Assembly: GCF_035582795.1 (NCBI RefSeq)
Contig: NC_134368.1
Span: forward strand, 7,231,501 to 7,295,500
Length of the DNA stretch: 64,000 nt
From: Mycteria americana
Lineage: Eukaryota; Chordata; Aves; Ciconiiformes; Ciconiidae
Reading direction: 5' to 3'
Positions within the stretch are counted from its first letter, which is position 1; every line of letters begins with the position of its first letter. Position numbers and translations under genes: made by a program. Below are positions 1 through 31,395 of the stretch, one piece after another. The notes beneath the pieces are model-generated. The model made no database searches. It was given only the letters and a program-made list of their open reading frames with translations, and was not told the origin of the DNA.

Positions 1-3000
1 ATTACCAGGACTCCAGAGGCCTGGACTCAACTCTTGGCGCAGTAATTAAATCAGGAGACACAGGTATTGAGATCTATTGCCTAAATCTTCAACAGACATT
101 GCTCAAGCACTGCCTGACTCTGCAAGCACCTAAATCCCCCAGGTGCCCCTAGGCAGTCATGCAAACTCCTGCTGTCTCAGAGGAGCTCAGAGCCAAACAC
201 CCTGAAAGTGGGGCTCTCCCTTGGCCCCAGGGCTGGACCTTATGACAGGCTCTGATACCATCTGTCCTAGAGGTAGACAACACCAAGGACACCAAAGGCT
301 TGCAGTGGTCCACAGTCTCCCCTGTCATCCCCTCTGCAATGGTTAAGGTCCCCCAAGGACAGGGAGAGCAGCAGGTTAAACCCAAGTCTCTCAGGCTGTG
401 GAAACCACTGATCTATAAAGCCTTCTCTATCTGGCCTAGAAACTGTTTAACACAACCCAAAGTGGCTCCAGGTGGCCCGGATGGAGCTTACTCTCCCTGT
501 AAAGAGAGCAGCCCATGCCCATGTGGTCAGGATGCTGCATGGCCAGGCAGCACTGAAGGTTTCTGGAGAGATGAGAGGTACCTATGCAGGAGCCCTGGAG
601 GTTTGAACCCTTAGAGACTTGGTGCTCGGCTTCCCTTGCTTTAACACAGGGACAATACAACTGCTTTCTGCTGCGTCTATGTACACCATGGCCTCTGGGG
701 TGATCTCTGGCCATTCATTCACTGCCATCTTCCACACATAGTGAGAACTTCTTTTTTTCACCCTGCCCAAAAGCAGGTTCTTCATTAGCACAGTGATTTC
801 TCCAGCCCATCCAAGCCTTGCCAGGTCAGGGATTTAGGACTGACTTGGAGGGCAGGTGCCACTGACTGACTCACTAAATGACTTTCTGGGGAGTCTCAGG
901 TTTCCTTGGCCACTCATCCAAGCATCAGCCGAGCTCAGCCCTCAGGGGTTCATGAGCTCTGATGTTACGTAGATGAGACGCACAACTGCTACTAATCCTG
1001 GACGTAGCTACAGTCACAAAAGCAATGATTCAATGTGCCAGCCAACAAATGCAAGAGGTGACAGAGCACTGTCAGCTAAACCGTGGCTCCTGCAAGCATG
1101 GCTCTCAGTGAAAGCAGAAGAAACAAATAGCTCTTGTGACTGCTTGGATTGGATTCAGATGGATTAAGATCTGTTGGACCTGCCAGGACAGAGGGCTGAG
1201 CACTGCCACAGGAAATATATTAACCTCATCTCTGAGACATGCACAACCTAAACATCTGCGAACCATTTCCTATCCAGCACCCACAGCACCTCATTCACTG
1301 ATCTGGAAAAGCAAGATGAGATGGCTGTGGTGCAAAGGAATAAAAGGAGGATTTCATTGAATAGCTAATGGACATGGTGAGAAGCTCACAAACTATTTAA
1401 TATGAGTTTATGCTATTCTGTACATGACAGATGACACACACAGACAACCTAACTTACACCTAAGTCCACCTGCTTCATGTTTATTATTGGCTGGCTAGGC
1501 ATCTCTCTCCTCAAGGTCCTACAGAGGACGGCATAAGAATAGCCTAAGATCTAGGCAAAGTCCACTTGGCTTTCAAAGGAGGCTGTAACACTTCATTAAA
1601 CACAACAGCCTAAGAAAATGCACCTGCTCTTTCAGCATTGAAAGGAAAAGGGAGGTATTCAATAGCTGACTTCTACTGAAGATGCCTTATAATGGTGAAT
1701 TATTAGCACAAGAACAGTTCTGCTCCTTTAAAAAAGGGGGTTGGAACTTAGTACTTTTATCTTTACAATGTCAGGGCTGACACATCCTAGTTTGTTTGAT
1801 TTGAGCGGAAGATTTATTTTAGATCAATTTTAGACTATTTTACTTTTAGTCTTTCATTCCAAGCTTTCTCAGCCTCTTTTTAGAGAGATGTGGGTGTGGT
1901 TTCCTTTAAAAAAGCTAGGTTTTATTTAAGCTTTTGAACAAATGAGATAATAATAAAAAAATCAAACCCCAGAAAATTTTAAACAATGTGAATATGATCA
2001 CATTAGCTCTCAGTTTTTATTGGTATCAGCTCAAAGAATTTGCTTCCATAATCTTTTCAGTCATGCTGTTATGGAAAATTTTGCATTTCTTATATCCCTA
2101 GGTCATCCCAGCTACAATAATGGAGCTCCCCACATTTCCCTTGGAAAATGTTTTGGGCTGGCTTCATACATCAAAAAGGAGTTCAAAAATTGCATGATCT
2201 CAGGTTTTTGGCAATTTGCAGATCACTCGTCAAGCAGATCTTCAGGTGATCTTGGCTTTCTACCACATGACACTGTTTGCCTTGACTACTGTCTCTCAAA
2301 CCCCACTGGTTAAAGAGCAAACCTTCTCTTGATGAAGGCTGACAGAGATATATCAGGCATCCCCATGCCTGTAGGAAATGTAAACTCTTACAGGTTCGAG
2401 AGCCAAATGACACGGGCACAGGAGAAGGTCACATACTGTACATTGAGCCCAGGCAATGGGAATGCCATCGTCCTGAAGGTGGCAGTGAGGAAAGGAGACC
2501 GGGGATCTTCCAAGAGAAAGTGAAGAGAGAAGGAAGGATTAAATCCCACATGGAAGCAGAGCGCTAGAGAAAGCTTCAGTGAGAGTTAATGTCAATGGGG
2601 AATGCACAGGGGCTTTGCAAATTGAAAAATGACCCCAACAAATGCAAAGAATCCCTTGAGAAGATATTTTTCCAACCTTCTGCATCTATTTTAGGGCAAA
2701 GTAGGCCTGACACTGGTGTTTTCTGAGTGCTATTTCAGCTGATAACAGCAAGGCTTATTCAAACACAAATCAGAGAGTGTGTCTGCACTTTATCCAAACA
2801 GCAAAATACCAGAGATCACACTGAGATCTGCACCCTCTTTTAATCAGTATTCACTGTCTCTCTAAACAGCCTGCTCTAGTTCAGACAGAAATAATGGGCT
2901 TGATGCGGGAGTCAATGCCAGGTAACCACTGTATTAAGCAAAAGGTTATAGAATCATAGAATCACAGAATGGTTTGGGTTGGAAGGGACATTTAAAGGTC

Positions 3001-6000
3001 ATCTAGTCCAACCCCCCTGCAATGAGCAGGGTTAGCCTTGTGAGTCATACCTTGGCCTTAAAATCTAAGAAACTATGAGCTGGCTGATGTCTATAGGAAC
3101 CTTCTTTAGCTTCACGTTGAGTTTTATGTACTTCTGGACTAAAAGTCTCTGGCACCAGCTAAGAAACTGCTGCTCAGATGACCATTATTGAAGAGTACAA
3201 GCCCTCACCAGCTTTAATGACTTCAGGGACCTTCAGGGGCTTCTAGGGTGGGATGCAGTCTGAAGATTTAGACAGTTAGATGTGCTCATCTGTACCCTCA
3301 GTGTCTAAGTAGAGATCCCATCAAAACACTCAGTGGGGTCTGGAAAGCCATTCAGCTCAAAGGCAGGTGTCTGTGTTTGGTGCACATTATAGTGCTCCAT
3401 TGATTATAACGGGCATTTAGGGCTGGTTTCACTGGCCTGGACATAGGAGCCTAGTGTTATTTTAGGCTCTGCAGGGACACCCATCTGGCCTGAGAGGAGG
3501 CCTGATTCTCATAAATCCTGTTTTGTACCTGTCAGCCCTAAGAGGATGTCTCAGACACTCTGGGGCATCTCAAATGACACTAAACACCTACAGCAACTGA
3601 ATCCTGCCCTTAGCTCTATGCAGACACTTATCATAGACCTTAGTTTTGGGTGTCTTAATTTGCAAGCTGAGTCCCAAAGCATATTGCGGGACAAGCCATC
3701 ACACCACCCTGTAGGTTGGTCCAGTTAAATTGATGGTCTTACTTGCTCAGATTATGATGGCTGATTATAGAGTTTTTTCAAAGAACACATTTCTCCTTTT
3801 CCTAGCAAAATAAAATTCTCAACACCTCCTCAAACTCAGCCTCCTACTGAAAGACAGACATTCATACAGTGCAGTTGGGTGACAGCCCCAGTTCCAAATT
3901 ACATCAATACACAGAGAAAGGCCTCTGCATCATTTAAACCCAAAGCGTAGTGTATCCACACTTTCTGCTGTAAGCACCTAACACCAGGTGCCAAGATTCG
4001 TTGTTCAGGCTCCCTAGACCCCTGTACAGTCAGGTCAAAGAGGTTTGTTCTTCTGATAGTTTCTCAGAGTATGAAAGGTAGGGTTCTGCTATGCAACAGC
4101 CCTATGGAGGGGTTTGTCACTTACACACCTGAAATTAAACACCTGTAGCAGATAATGCAAATTTTTTGTTTCATGATTACGTTCTTCACCAGGTCAAATG
4201 ATGATCAGCTTTTATGGGGCTCCCCCACTTCTGAACAGCAACACCCTCCATCTCTTGACATCTTTGTGCCTGGGCACAAACACAAGCTGCCTTCCATCCT
4301 GGAGTACGGCCACACCAAGAAAACTATGTTGTATCTCTGAAGAGCTGCTCCTACTAATCTGAAAAAGAGACCTTCGCTTTGCCTGCTGTGTTCCCACATC
4401 ACATGTAGTCACACAGAAGACTGCAGCGTGGCCACTGTAGTATGATGAACATCCATACAGAAGTTGGTTTCAACAGCAAAATCAGGGGCAGGATTTCAGG
4501 GGCTCAGCATCCACACTGGGACCAGACTTCCCAAAGAACTAAGCACCTCAAAGGGCTGCAAAGTACAGACCAACTTTTCCAAGTACTCTGCACTCTTGTG
4601 CTTCTGTGGTGGCCTTTAAACACAAAGAAAGCAGACCTCTGTGGAAAATCTGGTCACCTATTTGGTAGGACCTGAGCTGAAAAATTAAACCTACCAATCA
4701 CTCATACTGGAATCCCCTTTCCATAGTACACATATACAATGCTTTCAGCAAGAGATGAAGATGCTGAGTGGAAGTAGGAAGATGGATTCCGCACTTTGGG
4801 TTTCTCAGTGCAGGGTGAGATCCTTTTTAATAGTGTAGGCTCAACACCATTTCTAGGACCTATAAATTCTTGGTTGTGGGCATGGAAAAACACATGCCTC
4901 TTCATCGGACTCTTCATCCATCCAGAGGCAACAGCAGTTCTTTCAGGGCAAAACCAGCCACCACGGCCTAGTGTGGATTTATTCTTGCAGGTCCTTCAAG
5001 GATCCAGGCTATCCTTCTTTGATAGCAATCAGTTCAATGGGGGTTATATGTAATTTAATACCCTGGGATAGTGGTAGAAGGTACCTTCAAAACTAAAGCC
5101 CTGTGTGTGTGAAAAACATCAGAACAGTTTTCACAAGAAAAATGCATGTTTCCATTAAAGCTCAGGCCCAGGATATTCCCTGCTGAGCACTAACCAACAA
5201 GCATTTAGTTGGCACTGCCGGCTCCAGAGATTTTGGTAATGCATTTCATCACTGACGTATATAAAGTGCTTTGGGATGAAATGTGCCATGGGAGGGTAAG
5301 AGTCCATTATTATTGCACAGCAGCATGAAGAAGAAGCAGAGAGATAAGAATGACTGAAGCTATCCCCATTCTCTGCAGTCGCAGCGAAGGGATGTGTTTA
5401 CCTTACCCCCTTGCTGCTCAATGTCTGGATCTGCCCTCTGGGAGCTAGACAAACACAGACTGGGGAGAGAGGGAAGCACATCTCTCCCTAACCAAGGTTT
5501 TCTGTTGGAAACCTAAGTCTAAGACAGTCTGCAGTCTGCAAGCCGATGTGGTGATAGTTTCTGCCCTTATCTCACATTACACAAGTGACATTTGAAAATG
5601 CAGTGAAGTTGTAGCTCTTGAACACGGGCAGCTCCACTCTACACATGATGCTTGCAACATTTCACATAGAAGAAAAAAAAATTCTCAACCAGCAATCAAA
5701 AGGCAAAATATTTTCAATGGTTTAAAGGATAATTAGTGTTTTTAATATGGCATATGGGAGAAATCATTGTTCATAGGCACTTCCAAAGCAAACAGTACCA
5801 CAGCAAGATTCCAGCTAGTAACACAAGTGAAACTAAAGTACAAGAGCTAGAAGGACATGTCAAGGAGAGATGGTTTTGTCACTAACTACTGTAATTGAAC
5901 TCAGGGTTAAGAATTCAAGAACTTAACATTTTAAAATAAAAAGTGACATTTTTAATGTCAGCTCTTGCAATGACATATTAAAATACAAACTAAAAAGTGT

Positions 6001-7228
6001 CATTGCTGCTATTGTAAAGATTCATAAACATGTTCACCCACTGATAGTGTAAGGGCAAGGAAAAAGTGAATGAAAGACAAAAAAACTTATTTCCTGCTCT
6101 GTCCATTTAATCCCCAATTCTCTGCTATTGCCAGATCACACAGTAGCATGAATCAGCTTCAGCTACAAGATGACTGGGATTAAAACAGCAGCATGAGCTC
6201 TGCTTGTGTCCCAGACTTCACTAGTGGAGTTGATTCAACCAGGGAAAGCTCAGCTAGGCAGAACCACTCACTGGCCTATTTAGTGTGCAGAATATTCACT
6301 AAAGTCACTGGCAGTTTGGGGCAAAAAAATCAGTCTCAGGACTCACCATGATGCCCTTGAAGAATGCTCACAAATTTCCTAAGCCCAGAATGAAACCTTC
6401 AGCTGGCATCTAGCTCCTCGTTTAAAAAGTTTGGGCCAAATTCTGTTCTCAGTTGGCATATTATAAGTCTGAACAAATTCCATTCATGTCTGAGGCTTTT
6501 TTCTAGATTTATCGCATGGGAGATTAACATAGGAATTGGTTCTTTGTGTCGTTTTGCTTTCAGTGTATTTAAGCCAGAATTCCGTTTCTGGCTACATCAG
6601 CGTGAACAAAAAATTAAAAACATCTTTTGCAAGAGTGAAAGCAGAAACTTGTCTCCAGTTAAGTTGGCTAGCTATAAATATAAAATCACTTCAACAGAAA
6701 CAATATCACTCGCAGATCCCCACTAGCTTCTAGTTTGAAGGCAGTGGGTGATGAAGCTGCGTGTACAGCTGGGAGGTGGTACACGTGAGCAGAGCGCAAT
6801 GTAACTCACTTTTATCACGCACTATACATCGGAGGCTTCAGCAAAGTCAGTCTGAGATTGTTGTACCTGAATTACACTAACTCCTGGCAGTTCACCGGAG
6901 CGTAACATGGGTCCGGTTCTGTGAGGCACTGAATACACGCAACTTTCACTGCATTTGATAACAGCTGACGGCACCGAACACCTTGCAAGATCACATCCTG
7001 GAAACAGATTGCACCATATTAAAAGTAAAAAAGCTGATCTGAGCCCAGGGAAGGACATTCACTGCAAGCTGTGAATGCATCTGAATGCATTACAGAAGTG
7101 CTTCTGACTTCCCTTCGCACCCTTCTCTGATACTGTCCAGGCGCTTTCAAACTTTTACCCTCCCGGCCAGATGAAATTTTGCATTAAGATGACTTTCAGT
7201 CTGTGTTTTAGAAGTTCTTTTCTCTTAC
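1..7228 (-). other. SMYD1: SMYD1 intron 1 (partial)
   Basis: This is the part of SMYD1 intron 1 downstream of the first coding exon. No open frame in it resembles the SMYD1 MYND or SET exons, and none shows a recognisable domain. The only repeat recognised with confidence is a CR1 end near 2.95-3.04 kb. Stretches around 30-150, 3360-3700 and 3960-4000 contain short strings such as 'cacctaaat' and 'aggtgcc' that may be very old interspersed-repeat debris, but I could not assign a family. Confidence 0.8.
2947..3045 (-). mobile_element. CR1 LINE 3' fragment
   Basis: Read on the plus strand, this is the reverse complement of the avian CR1 3' end: repeated TAGAATCA units, then GGTTTGGGTTGGAAGGGACA and CATCTAGTCCAACCCCCCTG. 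About 100 bp remain, the typical 5'-truncated CR1 fossil. It lies in SMYD1 intron 1. Confidence 0.93.
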
Positions 7229-7365
7229 CTATCAAAAACCACGGCAGCATAGGCTGGCTCTGCAAAGATGACATCCCCAGGCAAGAATTCCTTCTGCGCT
7301 TTCAAGCCCCTGCCTTTGCCTTCAGACGTGAACACTTCGACTGACTCCATTCCCCCTCTGGTCAT
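7229..7365 (-). CDS. SMYD1: SMYD1 first coding exon (SET/MYND lysine methyltransferase), partial gene
   Basis: SMYD1 is a muscle-specific SET- and MYND-domain lysine methyltransferase needed for heart and skeletal muscle differentiation and sarcomere assembly. Only the first coding exon is in the window. It reads MTRGGMESVEVFTSEG and on through GKGRGLKAQKEF and ends at FD plus a split serine codon. This matches the N-terminus of vertebrate SMYD1, where the human protein has FDS at the same point. GKGRGL is the glycine-rich segment of the SET fold that contacts S-adenosylmethionine. The start at 7365 was chosen because it gives the family N-terminus; a second in-frame ATG lies five codons later (7350). 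The exon ends in a good donor (AG|GTAAGA, GT at 7228-7227 on the minus strand). The MYND exon (exon 2) was not found on the minus strand to position 1, so it should lie beyond the left edge. Identification is confident. Confidence 0.93.
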
Positions 7366-7419
7366 CCCAAGGGACCCCAAGGCTTGGGAGGTGGGTATCT
7401 CGGAGCAAGCCAAATCTCC

Positions 7420-7790
7420 TGCCACTCCTGTCAACTTTGACTTGCCGCAAGACCACGCTTATAAAAGGGCTGGCCTCCCCCCACCCCCGGCCGCACCGTT
7501 TCCCATAGGAGGGTGAGGGGGTGGGAGCAGGAGAGGCAGAAGGCGAAGATCCTCCGCACAATATCGCCGACCTATGCAGGGAAGGCACAGGGCTGGGACT
7601 TCTGCTTCATTAGGAAACCCCCCTCTGAAAACCACGTTTGGAATTGTTTCTCCCAGCCACAAGCAGTTGTATATGTTACAACTCGGATTAATTTATACTC
7701 TCTGATTGGAGAGAGAATGTATTCTTTTTGCAGGGTATTTTTAGCAACCACATGCTTCTGTCTCTCAGGAAGCAACAGCTGAGACAGTGG
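7420..7790 (-). promoter_or_regulatory. SMYD1: Probable SMYD1 upstream region: TATA-like box, MEF2-like site, E-box
   Basis: Reading towards SMYD1 on the minus strand, a TATA-like CTTTTATAAG lies at 7458-7467, about 95 bp before the ATG. This would place transcription start near 7430 with a short 5' leader. Further upstream is CTAAAAATAC (7735-7744), a nine-of-ten match to the MEF2 consensus YTAWWWWTAR. A CAGCTG E-box, the type bound by MyoD-family factors, is at 7776-7781. Mouse Smyd1/Bop is a known direct MEF2C target, so the sites are plausible. The assignment is inference from motif and position only. Confidence 0.45.
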
Positions 7791-10320
7791 GACAGGGAGG
7801 GCTGGTATACATATTTCTGACCCTTTCCACTGTCATCTGGCTTTTTCCAGAAATTAAACAATGCTGCTTTATTTTTACCCTCTAGGAGATGGATGGCGTG
7901 TTTAGAGGCAGGGATAACAGTGAAACATACACCCTGAAATTCTCGGCATCCTGTCGCCACCGGAGCCTGGAAAAGGGGCGTCACTTCCCAAATGCCAGTG
8001 GCAGTGGGTGCACGGAGCAGCGTGGAAGGAGCTGGAAGGACAGCAGCAGTTCGGCACGGGCTGCGGAAGCAAAGCAGGACATCTTAGATATTTGCACAAT
8101 TTTGGACGCGCTAAACCTCTTTGAAACGACACTGCATTTGAGGGCTCTCCCCACCTCCAGTGCTCAGCTGTGGAAGAGATGGGGGAATTTGAGCCACCTG
8201 AGTGGAAAAGGAGGGTGCACCAGTGAGACCAAACCCATGAGAAGCCAGGCCCTTGCTTTGCTCTCTGCCCCCAGCAGCCAGCACCTCTTTGGGGAGACAC
8301 AAGGGAAGGCCTCCATGTGCAAGAGTGAACCTTGCTGTGGAAACTGAACCCAGCCCAGATTGTCATTCAGCATTTTTTTATCATTTAATAGCACTTTGTG
8401 GGGCTGGTTCCTGTTAATCTCACCCTCCCTCCCCTAGGAAACCTAATGCTATTTCTTCCCGGATCTCTAAGCACTGCACAGATATCAACGTTTGCAAACC
8501 TCTTCCCACACCTCTGTGCTGCACAGAAAAACCTGTCTGTTTTAACAGGGAAAGTGAGGTGCAGAGAAATAAAGAGTGTAATTCCTGTGCATCCCTAGAC
8601 TGTAAAAGAAATGCTTTACTTTGCCAAGGCAGTGGGAAGTATCATCGTGCTCTTCAAGACAGTCACAGAACTGCTCAGCATCTTCTGCTAAAAGCTTCTG
8701 GCAATTTTCCTTGCCTGCGAATGAAGTATGTATCATGCTTCAGCACAAATATCCTGTGTTATAGTTTGCCCGAGTGTGCCAAGCACAAACGATATCAATC
8801 CACAACTCTATAAATTCAGGGTGATCTGGGTGTTCATGTGATTATGAGCAATCTTCCCCAAACAACCAGACTCCTCCACTCGTCCTGAGGAGGGCCAGAG
8901 CCGTTGCAGAGCCGTCAGCACAGACCTCCCAGCATTTACACTGTGCAGCGTAGAAAAGTCACTACAGGCAATTAGCCCCTACAAGCAATTACAATTTTAA
9001 TTGCAATGCTCTACTTGTGTGATATGCGATGTCCGGATGCTCAGGTCTCACCTGTTACCCATGTTTAATTCCCCTGGGTGTAAGTGCCTTTTAGATACAT
9101 ATATTTGCCAGCAGTACTTTAGCACCTCAAAATTAGGTGCTGATTTTTTTTCTCAAAAAAACCTCCGTTTGGAGTGTGGCTATATTGAACCCAGTCATTA
9201 ATCACACTAAATACTGTTTTTGATTCCCAGATAACAAAGGATATAGAATAGAATAGAATAACAAAGAATATAACTATAACAAAGAACATAATTACATCTT
9301 TTCAAAGGAGCCAACTAAAACCAACAGATCAAAGTCCTTCTAGGACAGTTACAACAGAGCAGGTCTCTGCACAGTCAGACATTCACGGTGTACCCAGTAC
9401 AACACACCCCTCACCCCTTCAGATCACAAAAAAAAAAACATTTTGGCTGAGATAGAGTGTAACAGAAGTCTCATTTCTCCCCTTCCAGCCCAGTGAATGC
9501 CACGGTGGCATGTGCTCAGCCGGGTGGTACAGGAGATCAGCCATCTGGCTGCGCATCCCACCCCTGGTACCACCGGGGCATGCTTTCAGACCCACCTGTG
9601 TGCAAAAATACGGTGGTAGAACTGTCAATCTGAAAAAAAAAAACCCACCGGGAAAGCTGGAGAGGGCCAAAAGAGGCTAGTAACAGGGATTCCTGCTTTT
9701 TAAATACCTATTTGGAGCAGTGACCCTACTTTCAGCCCCTCGGAAACACATTGAATTTCAAATTTCACCGAGCGAGGCTGACCCTTCAACAGCAGGGTAG
9801 TTATTCTGCGCTTCGGATCTGTCTGGATATTGGGCTGGAGGGGTGAGTGGCCCTGTCCTCCTAACAGGAGAACAAACAGCACCCTCTACTGCCCTCTAAA
9901 AAAGTATCCAATTTATCAAATTTAATCGCAGCAGCTTTGCACTGTGGTAAGCAGTGCTCAGACAAGTTGTGAATTAGAAAGAAAAAAGGAAAAAAAAGAG
10001 GGGAAAAAACCCAACTGTCCTAGGCGGGTGCTGCTTGGAGTTGTGCTGTCCTTATAATTCAGCTTTAAACGTTAACTGTCATCACCTGCATCCCAATGAA
10101 ACCCCTTTTTGGGGAAACAGGGGGGAAAATTTGGGGGAAATTAGACTGCCTGTTCTCCTGGAGGTGGGTGCAACAGGGGCTGGGGGGAATTCGGCCCTGA
10201 AGAGGGATGGTTCGATGGGGTGATGGAGACGAGGGCCTGCTGGTGGATTGGCAGCGATTTGGGGGATTTTGGGGGTGTTTTGGGTGCCGGGGACGGAGAG
10301 AAGCCACCCAAGATGAGGAG
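7791..10320. other. Intergenic stretch, no gene recognised
   Basis: This separates SMYD1 from the plus-strand zinc-finger gene. A region near 7.9-8.35 kb is open on both strands for about 150 codons, but neither frame shows a recognised motif. A short (ATAGA)n tract sits at about 9241-9260, followed by an imperfect AACAAAGAATATAA repeat to about 9290. Poly-A runs occur near 9427 and 9632. I see no further transposon ends. Confidence 0.6.
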
Positions 10321-10324
10321 AGGC

Positions 10325-10515
10325 CTGCAGTTACTAGTAGTTTCTAGGCAGATACTAGGTAGTTATGAGGAAGTTAGTAGGCAGACACTGAGCTGCTACT
10401 AGTAGTTACTAGTAGTTACCAGGCAGTTACTACAATGTTACTAGGCTCTTACTCGCAATTAGGCAGTTACTAGTAGTTACTAGGCAGTTACAAGTAGTCC
10501 AGTAGTCCCTAGTCA
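10325..10515. repeat. Minisatellite based on TTACTAGTAGTTACTAGGCAG
   Basis: Imperfect copies of a roughly 10-25 bp unit built from TTACTAGTAG and TTACTAGGCAG follow one another for about 190 bp. Copies vary in length (for example AGTTACCAGGCAG and AATTAGGCAG). The array ends just before the CpG island of the next gene, so it lies within a few hundred bases of that gene's likely transcription start. Confidence 0.85.
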
Positions 10516-10838
10516 GCCCGGAGGGCTGTGGGCCTCTGAGGGGGAGGCCGGGCCAGGCGCGGGGCAGCCAGGGAGGGCGGGCTGGGGACCGGCGGGGCCA
10601 GCTGGGCTGGCTGGGGTTACAGTAGAGCCCCGGGGCGGTTGAAGTGGACCCGAGGGGGCGGTGAGGGTAGGGGGGTGAAGCCGGCCCGCAGGAGGAGCTC
10701 GTTACGGGAGAGGCGGCGGCCGCGGCCCGTTAAGGTGTCCCGGCCCTGAAGGCCCCGCCAAGGCGGCCCGGCCCGGCCCCGCCGGCGGCGCGGTGTCCTT
10801 AAGGCCGGCGGCGGCTCCCTGTTGGCAGCGCCGGGGCC

Positions 10839-30823
<19,985 letters not shown>

Positions 30824-31395
30824 TAAAGATTTTGCTTAGCTTTAAGAAGTTGATGCTGTTTGTAGACTCGCTTAATCATTTTGTACTATACTATGACTTC
30901 TTTTTTTTATGTTTCAAGCAAAGTTTTTGTTCCAATCTGGCAGCGAGAAAAAGCCTGTCTTCTGAAATTTGGGGGCAGTAGGTAGTCATCAATCTTTAAT
31001 CATCTTACACATACAGCAGCCATTGCAGTGATGCAAGTTTGAAAGTCTATAATCTCTTCTGGAATATACCACAAATAAGGGTCAGTAGCTTACAGAATAC
31101 TGTTGGAATTTTCACCAAAATGTATAGCTTCTTTCTAATATTAATGGTGCCTACTACTGAGGTTCATATTATTCTTCTAGGAAAGTACATAAACTCATAA
31201 GATAAATAAGATCACTACAATGTTCCCAGCCATGTCTGTAACCATTTTGCTGACAGATTTTAAAAAGAGAATGTGAAAGGCTTTTGATTCCAAACCTTAT
31301 TTGATATTGGGATTTTTTGGGGTTTGGTTTGGTTTTTTTGTCACCCAGTTCTGAGTGGAAAATGAGTCTATTAAACATGCAACTGGTTGTCGGAT
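30824..31395 (+). other. Probable 3' untranslated region of the ZMAT1/KRCC1-type gene
   Basis: The stop codon TGA at 30821-30823 is followed by AT-rich sequence without an obvious AATAAA. The best candidate polyadenylation signal is the variant ATTAAA at 31370-31375, which would end the transcript near 31.4 kb. A TG/T-rich tract (GGTTTGGTTTGGTTTTTTTG) lies about 30 bp upstream of it. The exact 3' end is uncertain. Confidence 0.4.

Noticed and set aside
1-7228. SMYD1 exon 2 (MYND domain) within the window
   Set aside because: No minus-strand frame has the Cys/His pattern of the MYND finger; the exon is presumably beyond position 1.
7889-8366. Open frames of about 150 codons on both strands
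   Set aside because: The two frames lie over the same bases, neither shows a recognised domain, and no splice or promoter context supports a gene.
10325-10515. CRISPR-like array
   Set aside because: The repeats are contiguous and variable without unique spacers, and the genome is eukaryotic; it is a minisatellite.
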